Shown here in pieces: positions 15,961 to 23,331 of a stretch of DNA of 32,429 nucleotides (the first letter of the stretch is position 1; the number at the start of each line of letters is the position of its first letter). A model generated the notes under the pieces. The model searched no databases, had not been told where the DNA came from, and worked only from the letters and a program-made list of their open reading frames with translations. The position numbers were made by a program, and so were the translations under genes. Source of the stretch: a virus. Location: IMG/VR virus record IMGVR_UViG_3300027754_000285, positions 1 through 32,429 of that record, one strand, 5' to 3'.

Positions 15961-16880
15961 TGCAGCACACCACCCGTGTCGACGGCATCGATGTCGCCCG
16001 ATACCAGAAAGATGTGGACTGGCCGGCGGTTCGTGCGGCGTGCGCTAACCCTGACATGGTTGTTGGTGCATGGAAGGTCACTCAAGGCATCGCGTATACC
16101 GACCCGTACGCTGCAAAGAATCGTGAAGGCACCGCCCAAGCCGGTGTGCGTTGGCGGTTTGGTTACCACTGGTTGTCACCAACTTCTGATCCTGTAGCGC
16201 AAGCCAACTGGTTTTTGGCGAACTTCACACCAGGTCGAGGCGAAGGATGCCTCCTTGATGCTGAGGAGAACAGTGCTGCGGGGAACATCACCGAGGCTGC
16301 TGTGCTCGCGTTCTGTGAGCATGTGGAGGCTCGTACAGGCAAACCTGTTGCGGTGTACACAGGTGTGTATGTTTCGGGGCAATCAATTTGGCGTTCAACG
16401 AAAGTGTTTAACGGCAAACGGATCCGATGGGTCGCGGCGTACAACGCTGAGATGAAGGTTCGCAAACTGTGCGAACCGTTCGGTTTTGACGTTTGGCAAG
16501 GCGACGGTGGCGCAACAGGACGCATTAATGGTGTTGTCGGTCCTTGTGACCTGAACATGGTCGAGCATCCAATCATGTTGGATTTGGCGTGTGGTACGGC
16601 AGCACCCGTGCCAACACCTATTCAGCCACCTTCGCCTGCGCTACCGTTATCACCGATTACTGCGTCTTTCACTGGGGGAACCATGAATGTTGTTGTTGCT
16701 TGTTCGGATAACAAAGCTGACCCTCAACGGTGGATTTGGAACGGTTTTTGTCGCCATCACATCAGCAGCGAAGCCGAGTACAACAACCTTGTGACTGCAG
16801 GGATCATCTCTGCGAAATACACGTTGGTTGCACCGATGTGGATGACGTTACTGCAGCTTGCCGCTATCCCTCTGGTGTGA
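15957..16880 (+). CDS. lysA: Endolysin, GH25 muramidase with C-terminal domain
   Basis: 307 aa from ATG 15957 (15960 is equally possible). Residues ~8-210 form a GH25 lysozyme: VDGIDVARYQ near the start, WRFGYHWLSP, the catalytic acid pair in CLLDAEEN, and FDVWQGDGGATG toward the end of the barrel. It would cleave the glycan strand of peptidoglycan at lysis. A proline-rich linker (PTPIQPPSPALPLSP) leads to a ~65-residue domain with RWIWNGFCRHHISS and a final PMWMTLLQLAAIPLV; comparable short domains with W-x-W-x-G and a closing I-P-L occur on other actinophage particle and lysis proteins and may bind the wall. The downstream membrane proteins support a lysis cassette. Confidence 0.85.
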   Translation: MMQHTTRVDGIDVARYQKDVDWPAVRAACANPDMVVGAWKVTQGIAYTDPYAAKNREGTAQAGVRWRFGYHWLSPTSDPVAQANWFLANFTPGRGEGCLLDAEENSAAGNITEAAVLAFCEHVEARTGKPVAVYTGVYVSGQSIWRSTKVFNGKRIRWVAAYNAEMKVRKLCEPFGFDVWQGDGGATGRINGVVGPCDLNMVEHPIMLDLACGTAAPVPTPIQPPSPALPLSPITASFTGGTMNVVVACSDNKADPQRWIWNGFCRHHISSEAEYNNLVTAGIISAKYTLVAPMWMTLLQLAAIPLV

Positions 16881-17221
16881 GCATGTTCGCAATCACTGAC
16901 CATGCGGCGCTCATTATTGCGTCGGCCACCCCAGCGCTGATTACAGGCAGTTTGGGGTTGGTTATTTTGAAACGGCAACGCAAAGTTTCTGTTGCTGTTG
17001 CACAGATCAACACAGCGGTGAATCATCAAGAAGCTTCATCACCAACATTGATTCAGCGTGTGATCCAGTTGGAACATCATCGCAAAATTGCGGAACGTGC
17101 CACTGTGAACCATTTGGCTTGGATGGATTCGGCGTTAACGTCTATCGCGACACAAGTTGGTTGCACGATTTCTAGCCCTCCTTATCCCGATCAAAGGACG
17201 TATGCAGATGGTTCAGTTTAA
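16877..17221 (+). CDS. Membrane-anchored coiled-coil protein, DUF2746-like
   Basis: 114 aa from GTG 16877 (overlapping the lysin stop) or 112 aa from ATG 16883. One N-terminal membrane helix (about residues 8-28, ALIIASATPALITGSLGLVI) is followed by KRQRK and a long helical region. This is the pattern of the DUF2746-type proteins that sit in actinophage lysis cassettes. It may be a holin partner or antiholin; the function is not established. Confidence 0.6.
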   Translation: MSMFAITDHAALIIASATPALITGSLGLVILKRQRKVSVAVAQINTAVNHQEASSPTLIQRVIQLEHHRKIAERATVNHLAWMDSALTSIATQVGCTISSPPYPDQRTYADGSV

Positions 17222-17375
17222 AGCTTTTATTGCGCCTCGACTCAAAGCGTTCGCAGCGTTGCTTACCACCAGCGGTGCCGCCATCGCGTATGCTGTGGGG
17301 CTCCCAGCTTGGGTGTCGTTGGTTGTCGCGGCGATCATTGCACCGGCTTCGGTTTATCAGGTGACGAACCAGTGA
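17202..17375 (+). CDS. Holin candidate
   Basis: 57 aa, start ATG 17202 (or 17208) with AAAGGA at 17194-17199, overlapping the previous gene. A basic N-terminus (FKAFIAPRLK) leads into two close hydrophobic helices (FAALLTTSGAAIAYAVGL and SLVVAAIIAPASVYQV). Size, topology and position three genes after the endolysin fit a small actinophage holin, which would permeabilise the membrane to release or activate the lysin. The DUF2746-like protein and the 21-residue peptide are rival candidates for this job. Confidence 0.6.
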   Translation: MQMVQFKAFIAPRLKAFAALLTTSGAAIAYAVGLPAWVSLVVAAIIAPASVYQVTNQ

Positions 17376-17581
17376 ACGAATTTCAGGCTCGCATCGGTGT
17401 TGGGACTACGAACTATGCGTTGGGGCGCACAGGTCCAACAAGGGAACGCACTGTGACCGCTGAGGAAGGCTCACGCAAGGGTAAGACTGCTGCAGTGTTG
17501 ACAGACCACGCCTCGGGTCGTGTGGATGCTAAAGTTTTGGTTGACCCGATCAAACGGTCTATTTCTCATAAGGTGGCGTAA
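17372..17581 (+). CDS. Small basic protein of unknown function
   Basis: 69 aa, GTG 17372 overlapping the holin-candidate stop (GTGA); its own stop overlaps the next ATG. Polar and basic, with VGTTNYALGRTGPTRERTV and a VDPIKRSISHKV end; no membrane helix. It lies between lysis genes and a virion-type beta protein. No family recognised. The tight overlaps on both sides are the main support for it being real. Confidence 0.55.
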   Translation: MNEFQARIGVGTTNYALGRTGPTRERTVTAEEGSRKGKTAAVLTDHASGRVDAKVLVDPIKRSISHKVA

Positions 17582-18033
17582 TGGCATTTCCATCATCGGG
17601 GCTATTTGTCCCCACGTTTGTTTCGGCGTTGAACGGCGGCATTGTCCTTGACCTTGACCTGCTCACGCACAAAGTCGCGCTTTACACGAACAGTGTTACC
17701 GCAGCCGACCTCACCACTGACACCGCGTATGGTGTGGGCGCATGGGCATCTAACGAGGTTGTTGGCACTGGTTACACCACGGGCGGTTACACGCTCGCGA
17801 ACACCACATACGCTCACACAGCGGCTGGTGTTGTTGTTTGGGACAACACGATTGATCCGAACTGGACAACAGCCACGATCACCGCCCGAGGCGCGCTGTA
17901 TTACGCTGATGCGTTGGCCGGTAACAACGCCATTGTTGCTCAAACATTTGGAAGTGATATAACTTCGACCGCCGGAACCTTCACCATCCAGCTAGCCTCA
18001 GGTGGCATCTTTTCCATCGATTTCGTGCCATGA
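17581..18033 (+). CDS. Virion structural protein, beta-rich
   Basis: 150 aa. It starts MAFPSSGLFVPTFV and continues with HKVALYTNSVTAADLTTDTA, WASNEVVGTGYTTGGYTL and a final FTIQLASGGIFSIDF. This pattern (a strand-rich protein with an L-Y-T-N turn and a G-T-G-Y-T-x-G-G-x-x-L motif) is common among actinophage particle proteins of unknown exact location, mostly in the tail-fibre neighbourhood. It opens the post-lysis block of fibre or decoration genes. Confidence 0.65.
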   Translation: MAFPSSGLFVPTFVSALNGGIVLDLDLLTHKVALYTNSVTAADLTTDTAYGVGAWASNEVVGTGYTTGGYTLANTTYAHTAAGVVVWDNTIDPNWTTATITARGALYYADALAGNNAIVAQTFGSDITSTAGTFTIQLASGGIFSIDFVP

Positions 18034-18248
18034 GTACCCGTCACCTGTTCACGGTTGTGGTCGAGCAACTCGACGCACCAGACCCGTTTGATGACACGGC
18101 ATTGCTCGGAGCGGCACAAGCGTTCGCTGCAGCGATCGCTCACACAGCTGGTTATGAAGCGACACTTGTCTCGTGTTCGGTGCAGTTCGACAACGTGGTA
18201 ACCGTCCCCACACTCGAACATGTGGCAGACTACGACCTGAGCGTGTAG
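18030..18248 (+). CDS. Small protein in the fibre cluster
   Basis: 72 aa, ATGA overlap with the preceding structural gene. One central alanine-rich helix (ALLGAAQAFAAAIAHTAGYE) lies between two predicted strands (HLFTVVVEQLD and LVSCSVQFDNVVTV). This is the shape of a small alpha-beta protein, possibly an assembly helper for the neighbouring fibre genes. No family recognised. Confidence 0.55.
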   Translation: MSTRHLFTVVVEQLDAPDPFDDTALLGAAQAFAAAIAHTAGYEATLVSCSVQFDNVVTVPTLEHVADYDLSV

Positions 18249-18250
18249 CT

Positions 18251-18595
18251 ATGGCCGTGACCGCAGCCGGATTCAATACGCAAACCGCGACTATCGGCAC
18301 TGAACACACAGTGCATAGCGTCACAACCGCAGGCACGTTCACCTACCACGTTGACCTAAACGCTATGGCCGCAGGTGACACAGTGGAGTTGCGGATCTAT
18401 CAAAAAGTCCTCACGGCCGGCACACTTCGAGCCGCCTACTACGCAGTGTTCAGCAACGCGTGTCCTCTCGACAACATCGTGCAGATCAGCGTCCCGATCA
18501 GCAACGAACTAACCGGTGTCACTGCGCTGACGTTCACGTTGAAGCAGACCACCGGCACCGGTCGAGCGTTTCCGTGGAAGGTACTTAGCTACTAA
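18251..18595 (+). CDS. Virion structural protein
   Basis: 114 aa, start ATG 18251 two bases after the previous stop. Beta-rich: GTFTYHVDLNAMAAGDTVEL, RIYQKVL, LRAAYYAVF, then a C-terminal FTLKQTTGTGRAFPWKVL. The closing pattern F-x-L-K-Q-T-x-G-T-G-R-x-F-P-W is one I have seen in small structural proteins of many actinophages. Its exact place on the virion is unknown. The stop overlaps the next start (TAATG). Confidence 0.65.
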   Translation: MAVTAAGFNTQTATIGTEHTVHSVTTAGTFTYHVDLNAMAAGDTVELRIYQKVLTAGTLRAAYYAVFSNACPLDNIVQISVPISNELTGVTALTFTLKQTTGTGRAFPWKVLSY

Positions 18596-19185
18596 TGGGG
18601 TCGTTTCCTAGTTTGGGTATTGACCGCCCGGCAGGCCCGCAACTGGTTGGGCCGATGACATTGAACGGCGGCTCGTTAGAGGTTTCGTCGTTGGGTGGTT
18701 CAGCATGGACAACCGACAACCCCACTAGCCTCGCCGCTTCGGCTACCGCCGGTATCGCCGTGTTTCGCCAATTCACCGTTGATGCACCAACGTATATCAG
18801 CGGCACCTATTCTCAAGGCGGTAGCGGTAGCACCAACAACGCACAAATTGAAATAGCGATCTACAATGAGCAACGCCAACAGTTAGCTACAACCGGCACC
18901 ATTAGCGTGGCCGGTTTAACCTATGTGCAAGGCACTCTGTCTGTGACGTTGCAACCCGGTTGTTACTACCTTTGTTACCACAACAAAAACTTCAACGGCA
19001 ACGGTGGTGCCAACGTAACCGTCCCGTTCAGAGGTTGTCCCGCTATGGATGTGCGCAGGCATCGGGCAATGGGAACATTTGAACAAAACGTAGGGTCGGG
19101 TGCGTTACCCGCAACGGCCACGTTTGCCACGTTCGCCACGAACTCCACGCAAGGCGCACCATACATATCGTTGTTTGGGTTGTAA
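18595..19185 (+). CDS. Fibre/decoration protein A
   Basis: 196 aa. An all-beta domain with AQIEIAIYNEQRQQLATTG followed by a strand ending LQPGCYYLCYH, the layout of a jelly-roll receptor-binding or appendage domain (strand, 'IYN' strand, 'GxYYL' strand). The same pattern recurs in the next gene (MGIYSIHS, then LAPGSYYLALN), so the two look like diverged duplicates. Probably part of the adsorption apparatus; inferred from position and fold pattern. Confidence 0.6.
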   Translation: MGSFPSLGIDRPAGPQLVGPMTLNGGSLEVSSLGGSAWTTDNPTSLAASATAGIAVFRQFTVDAPTYISGTYSQGGSGSTNNAQIEIAIYNEQRQQLATTGTISVAGLTYVQGTLSVTLQPGCYYLCYHNKNFNGNGGANVTVPFRGCPAMDVRRHRAMGTFEQNVGSGALPATATFATFATNSTQGAPYISLFGL

Positions 19186-19188
19186 CCA

Positions 19189-19728
19189 ATGGACTACCCC
19201 GCCGAATTTGCGCCTACACCTGTTGTGGTTAACTCGTTCTCAAAATATTTCACACGCGCCTATGCGTTAGGTCAAGTTGGCTCAACCACGTTGAGCAACG
19301 GCAGTACAGGTTCAGCAACAACCGTATTGATGCCGTTTGTGATGCCGTCGCCGTATGTGATTAGGTCGTTTTTTTCGGCTAACGGAACATCTAACGGCAA
19401 CGTCAACATGGGGATCTATTCGATCCATTCGACAACCGGTGCGTGTGGTCTGCAAGTGTCAATCCCCGCCACCGCTATGACCGGATCAAGCACACTGCAA
19501 GTGTTCACGTTGGCAACCCCGTACCTGTTAGCACCAGGTTCGTACTACCTAGCGTTGAACGGCACAGGCTCCGGCACGTTCAATGGTGCAAACGTGACAG
19601 CAGACAACGCCAAGCTGTTGGGGTTGAGTGAGTCAACAACGGCTATGGGGTCCACGATCACGCCTAGCGCGTCGGTCCTGTTGCGTTATTTCCTTTGTGG
19701 GTTTAGTCGTTTAGATAGCGGGTACTAA
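19189..19728 (+). CDS. Fibre/decoration protein B
   Basis: 179 aa, starting three bases after the stop of its likely paralogue at 18595. Key elements are YFTRAYALGQ, VNMGIYSIHSTTG, STLQVFTLATPYLLAPG and SYYLALNGTGSG, all strand-forming. The shared I-Y-strand and P-G-x-Y-Y-L strand suggest a common jelly-roll-like domain with protein A. It precedes the repeat-rich rod protein, so these may assemble into one fibre. No catalytic motif is seen. Confidence 0.6.
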   Translation: MDYPAEFAPTPVVVNSFSKYFTRAYALGQVGSTTLSNGSTGSATTVLMPFVMPSPYVIRSFFSANGTSNGNVNMGIYSIHSTTGACGLQVSIPATAMTGSSTLQVFTLATPYLLAPGSYYLALNGTGSGTFNGANVTADNAKLLGLSESTTAMGSTITPSASVLLRYFLCGFSRLDSGY

Positions 19729-19730
19729 AC

Positions 19731-21110
19731 ATGGCGGCGATATCTGCCCGTACCCTCATTGTTGTGTTACCACCGGCTGGTGGTAATGCCACGGCGTTAC
19801 CTGCCGCTATTGATCTGGTAGCGGTAACACCGGCCGTAACGGTTACCGGAGGTGCCTCGACCACACCTGCCACGGTGGCGTTGGTTGTCACGGTTGATGC
19901 CCCGACGTTTGTGGCTGATGCCACGGTGGCACCGTTTCAAGTGGCGTTGTCCACGGCGGTGTTGCCCGCACCAGACGCGGCGGGCGATGCCCGAGCACCA
20001 CCGGCTGCTGTAGCGCTTGCTGCGGTCACGCCGGTTACGACTGCAACCGGAACATCGAGCGGCAACGCAAACGCAACCCCTGCTGCTGTGGCGCTTGTTG
20101 TGGTGACACCGGCACCAACGACCTCGGGTGCTGCGAACACTTCTCCTGCTGCCGTAGCGCTTGCTGCGGTGACACCTGCACCTACGGCTACTGGCACTGG
20201 TGGTGGGGCGGGGACAGCGACACCTGGTGCTGTGGCGCTTGTAGCGGTAACACCGGCACCGACTGCTACGGGCAACGCGTCAACCGCACCTGCTGCTGTA
20301 GCGCTCACAGCGGTAACACCGGCACCGACTGCTACGGGGAACGCGTCGACCGCACCGGCTGCTGTAGCGCTTGTAGCGGTAACACCGGCACCGACGACCT
20401 CGGGTGCTGCAAACACTTCTCCTACTGCTGTCGCCCTTGCTGCGGTAACACCGGCACCAACTGCGACTGGCACTGGTGGTGGTGGTGGAACGGCTACACC
20501 GGCTGCTGTGGCGCTCACAACGGTCACACCTGCACCGTCGGCCACGGGCAACGCGTCGACCACACCGGCTGCTGTAGCGCTTGTAGCGGTGACACCTGCA
20601 CCGACGACCACGGGATTCGCTACAACCACGCCTGCTGCTGTAGCGCTTGCAGCAGTCACACCAGCGCCTACGGCTACTGGAACTGGGGCGGGGACTGCTG
20701 CACCTGCAACGGTGGCGCTCACAACGGTCACACCGGCACCGACTGCTACGGGATCCGCTACAACCACGCCTGCTGTTGTAGCTCGCAGTGTTGTCACACC
20801 TGCACCGACGACCACGGGCTCCGCTACAACCACGCCTGCTGCTGTGGCGCTCAGCGTTGTTACGCCTGCGCCGACGGTTACGACCACATCAAGTGGGACG
20901 GCCTTGCCGGCCACTGTCGCAATTGTTGTTGTTGTTAACCCTGTTGGGGTTATCCCCGCTGTATACGGCCCGCGTTTGCGATGGTCGGAACCTCAAGCTC
21001 AAGCATTTGTGGAACCCGCTCGGCTAACATTCGTCGAGCAAACTGTTCTTGTTTTTGTTGAACCTGCCATCATCCGTTGGTCTGATCCGCAATTGTTAAC
21101 CGGAGTTTGA
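19731..21110 (+). CDS. Repeat-rich Ala/Thr/Pro/Val rod protein (fibre shaft)
   Basis: 459 aa. Residues ~30-390 are about 16 tandem repeats of 20-26 residues with consensus AAVALVAVTPAPTATG plus a variable linker (NASTA, GGGAGTA, AANTS, SATTT). At the DNA level several neighbouring units are nearly identical, so copy number may change by recombination. A different C-terminal domain carries RWSEPQ, FVEPARLTFVEQ and IIRWSDPQ. Similar VTPAPT-type proteins occur in actinophage tail-fibre clusters; a rigid beta shaft or a linker in the virion appendage is the likely role. A 325-codon antisense ORF here is a by-product of the repeats. Confidence 0.8.
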   Translation: MAAISARTLIVVLPPAGGNATALPAAIDLVAVTPAVTVTGGASTTPATVALVVTVDAPTFVADATVAPFQVALSTAVLPAPDAAGDARAPPAAVALAAVTPVTTATGTSSGNANATPAAVALVVVTPAPTTSGAANTSPAAVALAAVTPAPTATGTGGGAGTATPGAVALVAVTPAPTATGNASTAPAAVALTAVTPAPTATGNASTAPAAVALVAVTPAPTTSGAANTSPTAVALAAVTPAPTATGTGGGGGTATPAAVALTTVTPAPSATGNASTTPAAVALVAVTPAPTTTGFATTTPAAVALAAVTPAPTATGTGAGTAAPATVALTTVTPAPTATGSATTTPAVVARSVVTPAPTTTGSATTTPAAVALSVVTPAPTVTTTSSGTALPATVAIVVVVNPVGVIPAVYGPRLRWSEPQAQAFVEPARLTFVEQTVLVFVEPAIIRWSDPQLLTGV

Positions 21111-21113
21111 AAC

Positions 21114-21461
21114 ATGCAAACCATTACGATTGTCAAAAATCAGGAACTACCAGCAATGGCGTTTGAATGGCGTGACTCCAACAACACGCTGATCGACTAC
21201 TCGACGGGGTACACGTTCTTGGCGAAGATCGCACCACAAACAACGCCGACTGTGACGACGCTCACAAAGTCTTCGGGGATCACAGGTTCAGCAACCGCCC
21301 CGAATGTTGCTGTCGCATGGTCTACAGCGGATCTGACAGCGTTAACTGCGGGAGTGACCTATGTGGTGTGGTTGATCGCGACTCGTACTGCGGACAGTTT
21401 GCATCGAGTGTTTTCACCGGCTTTGTTGCCGACGATCATGGTGATCGCTGCGCCGAGCTGA
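21114..21461 (+). CDS. Last structural-operon protein, beta-rich
   Basis: 115 aa, three bases after the rod protein stop. It begins TITIVKNQELPAMAFEWRDS, then YTFLAKIAP, VAVAWSTADLTALTAG and VTYVVWLIATRTAD: an Ig-like or baseplate-upper-protein-like strand order. In other siphophages a small domain of this type attaches fibres to the tail tip. It is the last gene before the hairpin terminator. The role is inferred from order and strand pattern only. Confidence 0.55.
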   Translation: MQTITIVKNQELPAMAFEWRDSNNTLIDYSTGYTFLAKIAPQTTPTVTTLTKSSGITGSATAPNVAVAWSTADLTALTAGVTYVVWLIATRTADSLHRVFSPALLPTIMVIAAPS

Positions 21462-21504
21462 AGGTCGCCGACGGCGCGCTTGCTCATGGCGTGCTGTTGG
21501 TTGC

Positions 21505-21545
21505 GCGACGGTGTCCCCTTAACTCGGCAGAGGGGACACCGTCGC
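21505..21545 (+). terminator. Strong hairpin ending the late operon
   Basis: GCGACGGTGTCCCCT (21505-21519) pairs perfectly with 21531-21545 around an 11-nt loop. It lies 43 bp after the last structural gene and directly before the promoter candidate at 21574. A T-rich tract of only moderate quality follows (TGCTGTTCACACTGTTTCGG). It most likely separates late from early transcription. Confidence 0.8.
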
Positions 21546-21573
21546 TGCTGTTCACACTGTTTCGGTTTGATGC

Positions 21574-21602
21574 TTGACATCTGCACGCATCTCGGGCATT
21601 GT
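21574..21602 (+). promoter_or_regulatory. Early-region promoter candidate
   Basis: Perfect -35 TTGACA (21574-21579), 17-bp spacer, weak -10 CATTGT (21597-21602). It lies between the late terminator and the first gene of the second half. The weak -10 could mean activator dependence, for instance on the phage WhiB protein, which is speculative. Confidence 0.5.
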
Positions 21603-21603
21603 C

Positions 21604-21633
21604 GTGTTCTTCCCTACCGAGAAAGAAGAACAC
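21604..21633 (+). promoter_or_regulatory. Hairpin over the ribosome-binding site
   Basis: GTGTTCTTC (21604-21612) is complementary to GAAGAACAC (21625-21633), ending exactly at the ATG of the next gene and covering part of its GAAAGAAG ribosome-binding site. This could limit translation of the first early gene. Confidence 0.4.
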
Positions 21634-22005
21634 ATGAGTATCAAAGAAATGCTCACTGAGCGCCTACCAGGCATCATCATCGAATCTGTCATGGATGTTG
21701 ACGGTGCTGACAGTGCGATGGTTGCAGCCGACCCGTTTGTGTTGTTGATCTGCGACGACCTTGACATCGCCGGAACGTACCTCATTGGTTTGTACGACCA
21801 AGCCGAATGGGAAGATGGTGGCGACGCAGTGTTATGGATCGAGAATGTTGCTGTTGACGCGTTGTGTGACATGGTCGCCAAAGTGTGTGATGACCCGTCT
21901 GGTGTTTCGTTTCTGGAGCACGCTGAGAAAGAGTTGTGGCGTTACGCAACACAAGATGGTTCGGCAGGTCGTCATCCTTCGTCGCGAAGCGGGGTGCTGA
22001 ATTGA
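21634..22005 (+). CDS. Early protein of unknown function
   Basis: 123 aa, start ATG 21634 behind GAAAGAAG. Acidic alpha-beta protein: a helix (IKEMLTERLPGIIIESVMDV), strands (DPFVLLICDDLDIAGTYLIG), then a helical second half with VDALCDMVAKVCDD. It is the first gene after the early promoter candidate, and its TGA overlaps the TTG start of the next gene. First genes of early operons often counteract host functions; nothing in the sequence proves this. No family recognised. Confidence 0.65.
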   Translation: MSIKEMLTERLPGIIIESVMDVDGADSAMVAADPFVLLICDDLDIAGTYLIGLYDQAEWEDGGDAVLWIENVAVDALCDMVAKVCDDPSGVSFLEHAEKELWRYATQDGSAGRHPSSRSGVLN

Positions 22006-22214
22006 GTTGCTTACAGTGCGAGTTTCAAACGGGCTGCGACCTCCACGAAACGGTTGACAGCATCGAAGAGATCAGAAAATGTCTTGAAGAGCAGTCAGAG
22101 ATGCAAGCCGAAGCGTTGAATCGTCTTGCGGACTCTGCGGAACTCATCGCAGGCTTTGCTGAGCGTTTTGCTACCGCCATTGAGGCCTTTGTCGGTGAGC
22201 ACCTTGGCCTATGA
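22002..22214 (+). CDS. Small cysteine-containing coiled-coil protein
   Basis: 70 aa, TTG 22002 overlapping the previous stop (TTGA), which decides this start. The N-terminus has a CLQCEFQTGC cluster that could bind a metal, followed by one long heptad-like helix (SIEEIRKCLEEQSEMQAEAL continuing to the end). The C-terminus overlaps the next gene by ATGA. Probably a dimeric coiled-coil protein; function unknown. Confidence 0.6.
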   Translation: MSCLQCEFQTGCDLHETVDSIEEIRKCLEEQSEMQAEALNRLADSAELIAGFAERFATAIEAFVGEHLGL

Positions 22215-22672
22215 CAACTGATTGGGTTGCCCGTGAAGAACAACTTGTTACTATCGAAGTCGCGGCAATCCTTGCGGTTGCCGCCGACTTTGACTCAGAC
22301 TTTTGGGAAACCTTGCCGGTGCCACAGTCGCCTCGCGAATTTTGGGCGATGGTGTTTGCAGGGGTCGAGGCCGCATGCTATTTCTCTGGGCTCCTCCCAG
22401 CGAAAGAGGATGGGGTCACGTTTGGCTTAGAAGCCGGCGAACACATCAGCGTTGCCGAGCTACTTGCAATGCGAATGATTTGTGCTCGGGCGAACGGCAA
22501 CCTTGGTTTGATGGCCGACCTGTGGGCGTGTTCACCTGACGATGGGTGTCGTGAACTGGCGCACGGTCATGTCATCATTTTTGCGGCGCAACGCCTATTT
22601 GAGACTCGACCGTTAGCAGCGATGATGGTCAACACGTTCGACCCGTTGCCATCACCCGACATTGTGTTATGA
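22211..22672 (+). CDS. Early protein of unknown function
   Basis: 153 aa, ATGA overlap. Mostly helical, with tryptophan- and phenylalanine-rich segments (DFDSDFWETLPVPQSPREFW, AACYFSGLLPAKEDG), and a second helical part (AELLAMRMICARANGNLGLM). No cysteine pairs or nucleotide-binding motifs. It closes the first small early operon; a 7-bp inverted repeat overlaps its stop and a separate promoter candidate follows. No family recognised. Confidence 0.65.
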   Translation: MTTDWVAREEQLVTIEVAAILAVAADFDSDFWETLPVPQSPREFWAMVFAGVEAACYFSGLLPAKEDGVTFGLEAGEHISVAELLAMRMICARANGNLGLMADLWACSPDDGCRELAHGHVIIFAAQRLFETRPLAAMMVNTFDPLPSPDIVL

Positions 22673-22690
22673 ACTTTTCTCAGAAAGTTC
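22671..22690. promoter_or_regulatory. Inverted repeat upstream of the 22701 promoter
   Basis: GAACTTT (22671-22677) and AAAGTTC (22684-22690) flank TCTCAG. It overlaps the stop codon of the preceding gene and ends ten bases before the -35 box at 22701, so it may be an operator or a short terminator. Confidence 0.4.
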
Positions 22691-22700
22691 GGAACTATGG

Positions 22701-22729
22701 TTGCATTCTGTTCGGGACTCATGTATCGT
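22701..22729 (+). promoter_or_regulatory. Promoter giving a leaderless mRNA (candidate)
   Basis: TTGCAT (22701-22706), 17-bp spacer, TATCGT (22724-22729). The ATG of the next gene is at 22737, seven bases after the -10, where transcription should begin. No Shine-Dalgarno fits in that space, as in the leaderless transcripts common in actinobacteria. Confidence 0.5.
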
Positions 22730-22736
22730 TTCTTAC

Positions 22737-22916
22737 ATGAGCAACACAGTTCAAATCCCCAAAGGTGTTCACGAGCGGACAAGCGAAGCACGTTGCAAAG
22801 TGTTGGCTGACCTCAACGCTGACCGTGTTAGCGCTTTGGAGGCAACAAGCCTTATCAAGCGCATCAACAAAGGCGACTGGAACCTCATTTGCCAATTGTC
22901 GCAATCATTCCTATAA
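22737..22916 (+). CDS. Small regulator-like protein, probably leaderless
   Basis: 59 aa from ATG 22737. Basic N-terminal part (IPKGVHERTSEARCKVLADL) and a helical second part with ALEATSLIKRINKGDW that could form a helix-turn-helix-like pair, though it is too short to be certain. Its own promoter, an adjacent inverted repeat and the small size would suit an autoregulated DNA-binding protein; this is inference. The following gene starts 19 bp later. Confidence 0.5.
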   Translation: MSNTVQIPKGVHERTSEARCKVLADLNADRVSALEATSLIKRINKGDWNLICQLSQSFL

Positions 22917-22935
22917 ACAGAAAGCAGTTACAACC

Positions 22936-23331
22936 ATGAGCAAACCAACAATCACCCTCACCGTCCAAGACGGTTACGAACTACTTGATCTCATCAGCAG
23001 ATCGTCTGCGCTTGCAGGCGAACAGATCGCACGTTACGAACTCCACAAGCGTTTGTGGGAAGCATGTAACGACGCCACAACACCAAAAGTTGGCATTGCG
23101 TACGACGGCACACAGGTCGGTTTGGCAGCCGCCGAGATCTGCCACGATGGCAGTGCAGCAGGGAACTACGTCACGATGTTGGAAGCCGAGATCCGTATGT
23201 TGCGTGAAGCCGCTCAGAACAATGTTTTGGTCAACGTGGCAAGCATCAACCATGTTCGTGACAGCGTTGACAACGGCTCGATCATTCATACCATCACCGC
23301 CCTCGGGGCGCTTGTTGGGAAGGGCATCTGA
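22936..23331 (+). CDS. Early protein of unknown function
   Basis: 131 aa, start ATG 22936 with GAAAGCAG upstream. Begins with strand TITLTVQDGYELLDLI and helix, then AYDGTQVGLAAAEICHDG, a coiled segment (YVTMLEAEIRMLREAAQNN) and a C-terminal helix. No catalytic motif seen. The stop overlaps the next ATG (TGATG arrangement), so it belongs to the early polycistron that runs to 24376. Confidence 0.6.
   Translation: MSKPTITLTVQDGYELLDLISRSSALAGEQIARYELHKRLWEACNDATTPKVGIAYDGTQVGLAAAEICHDGSAAGNYVTMLEAEIRMLREAAQNNVLVNVASINHVRDSVDNGSIIHTITALGALVGKGI

Noticed and set aside
19937-20914. 325-codon antisense ORF opposite the repeat-rich rod gene
   Set aside because: It is a mirror of the GC-rich repeat codons, with a repeat protein of the same period; no ribosome site or operon context on that strand.
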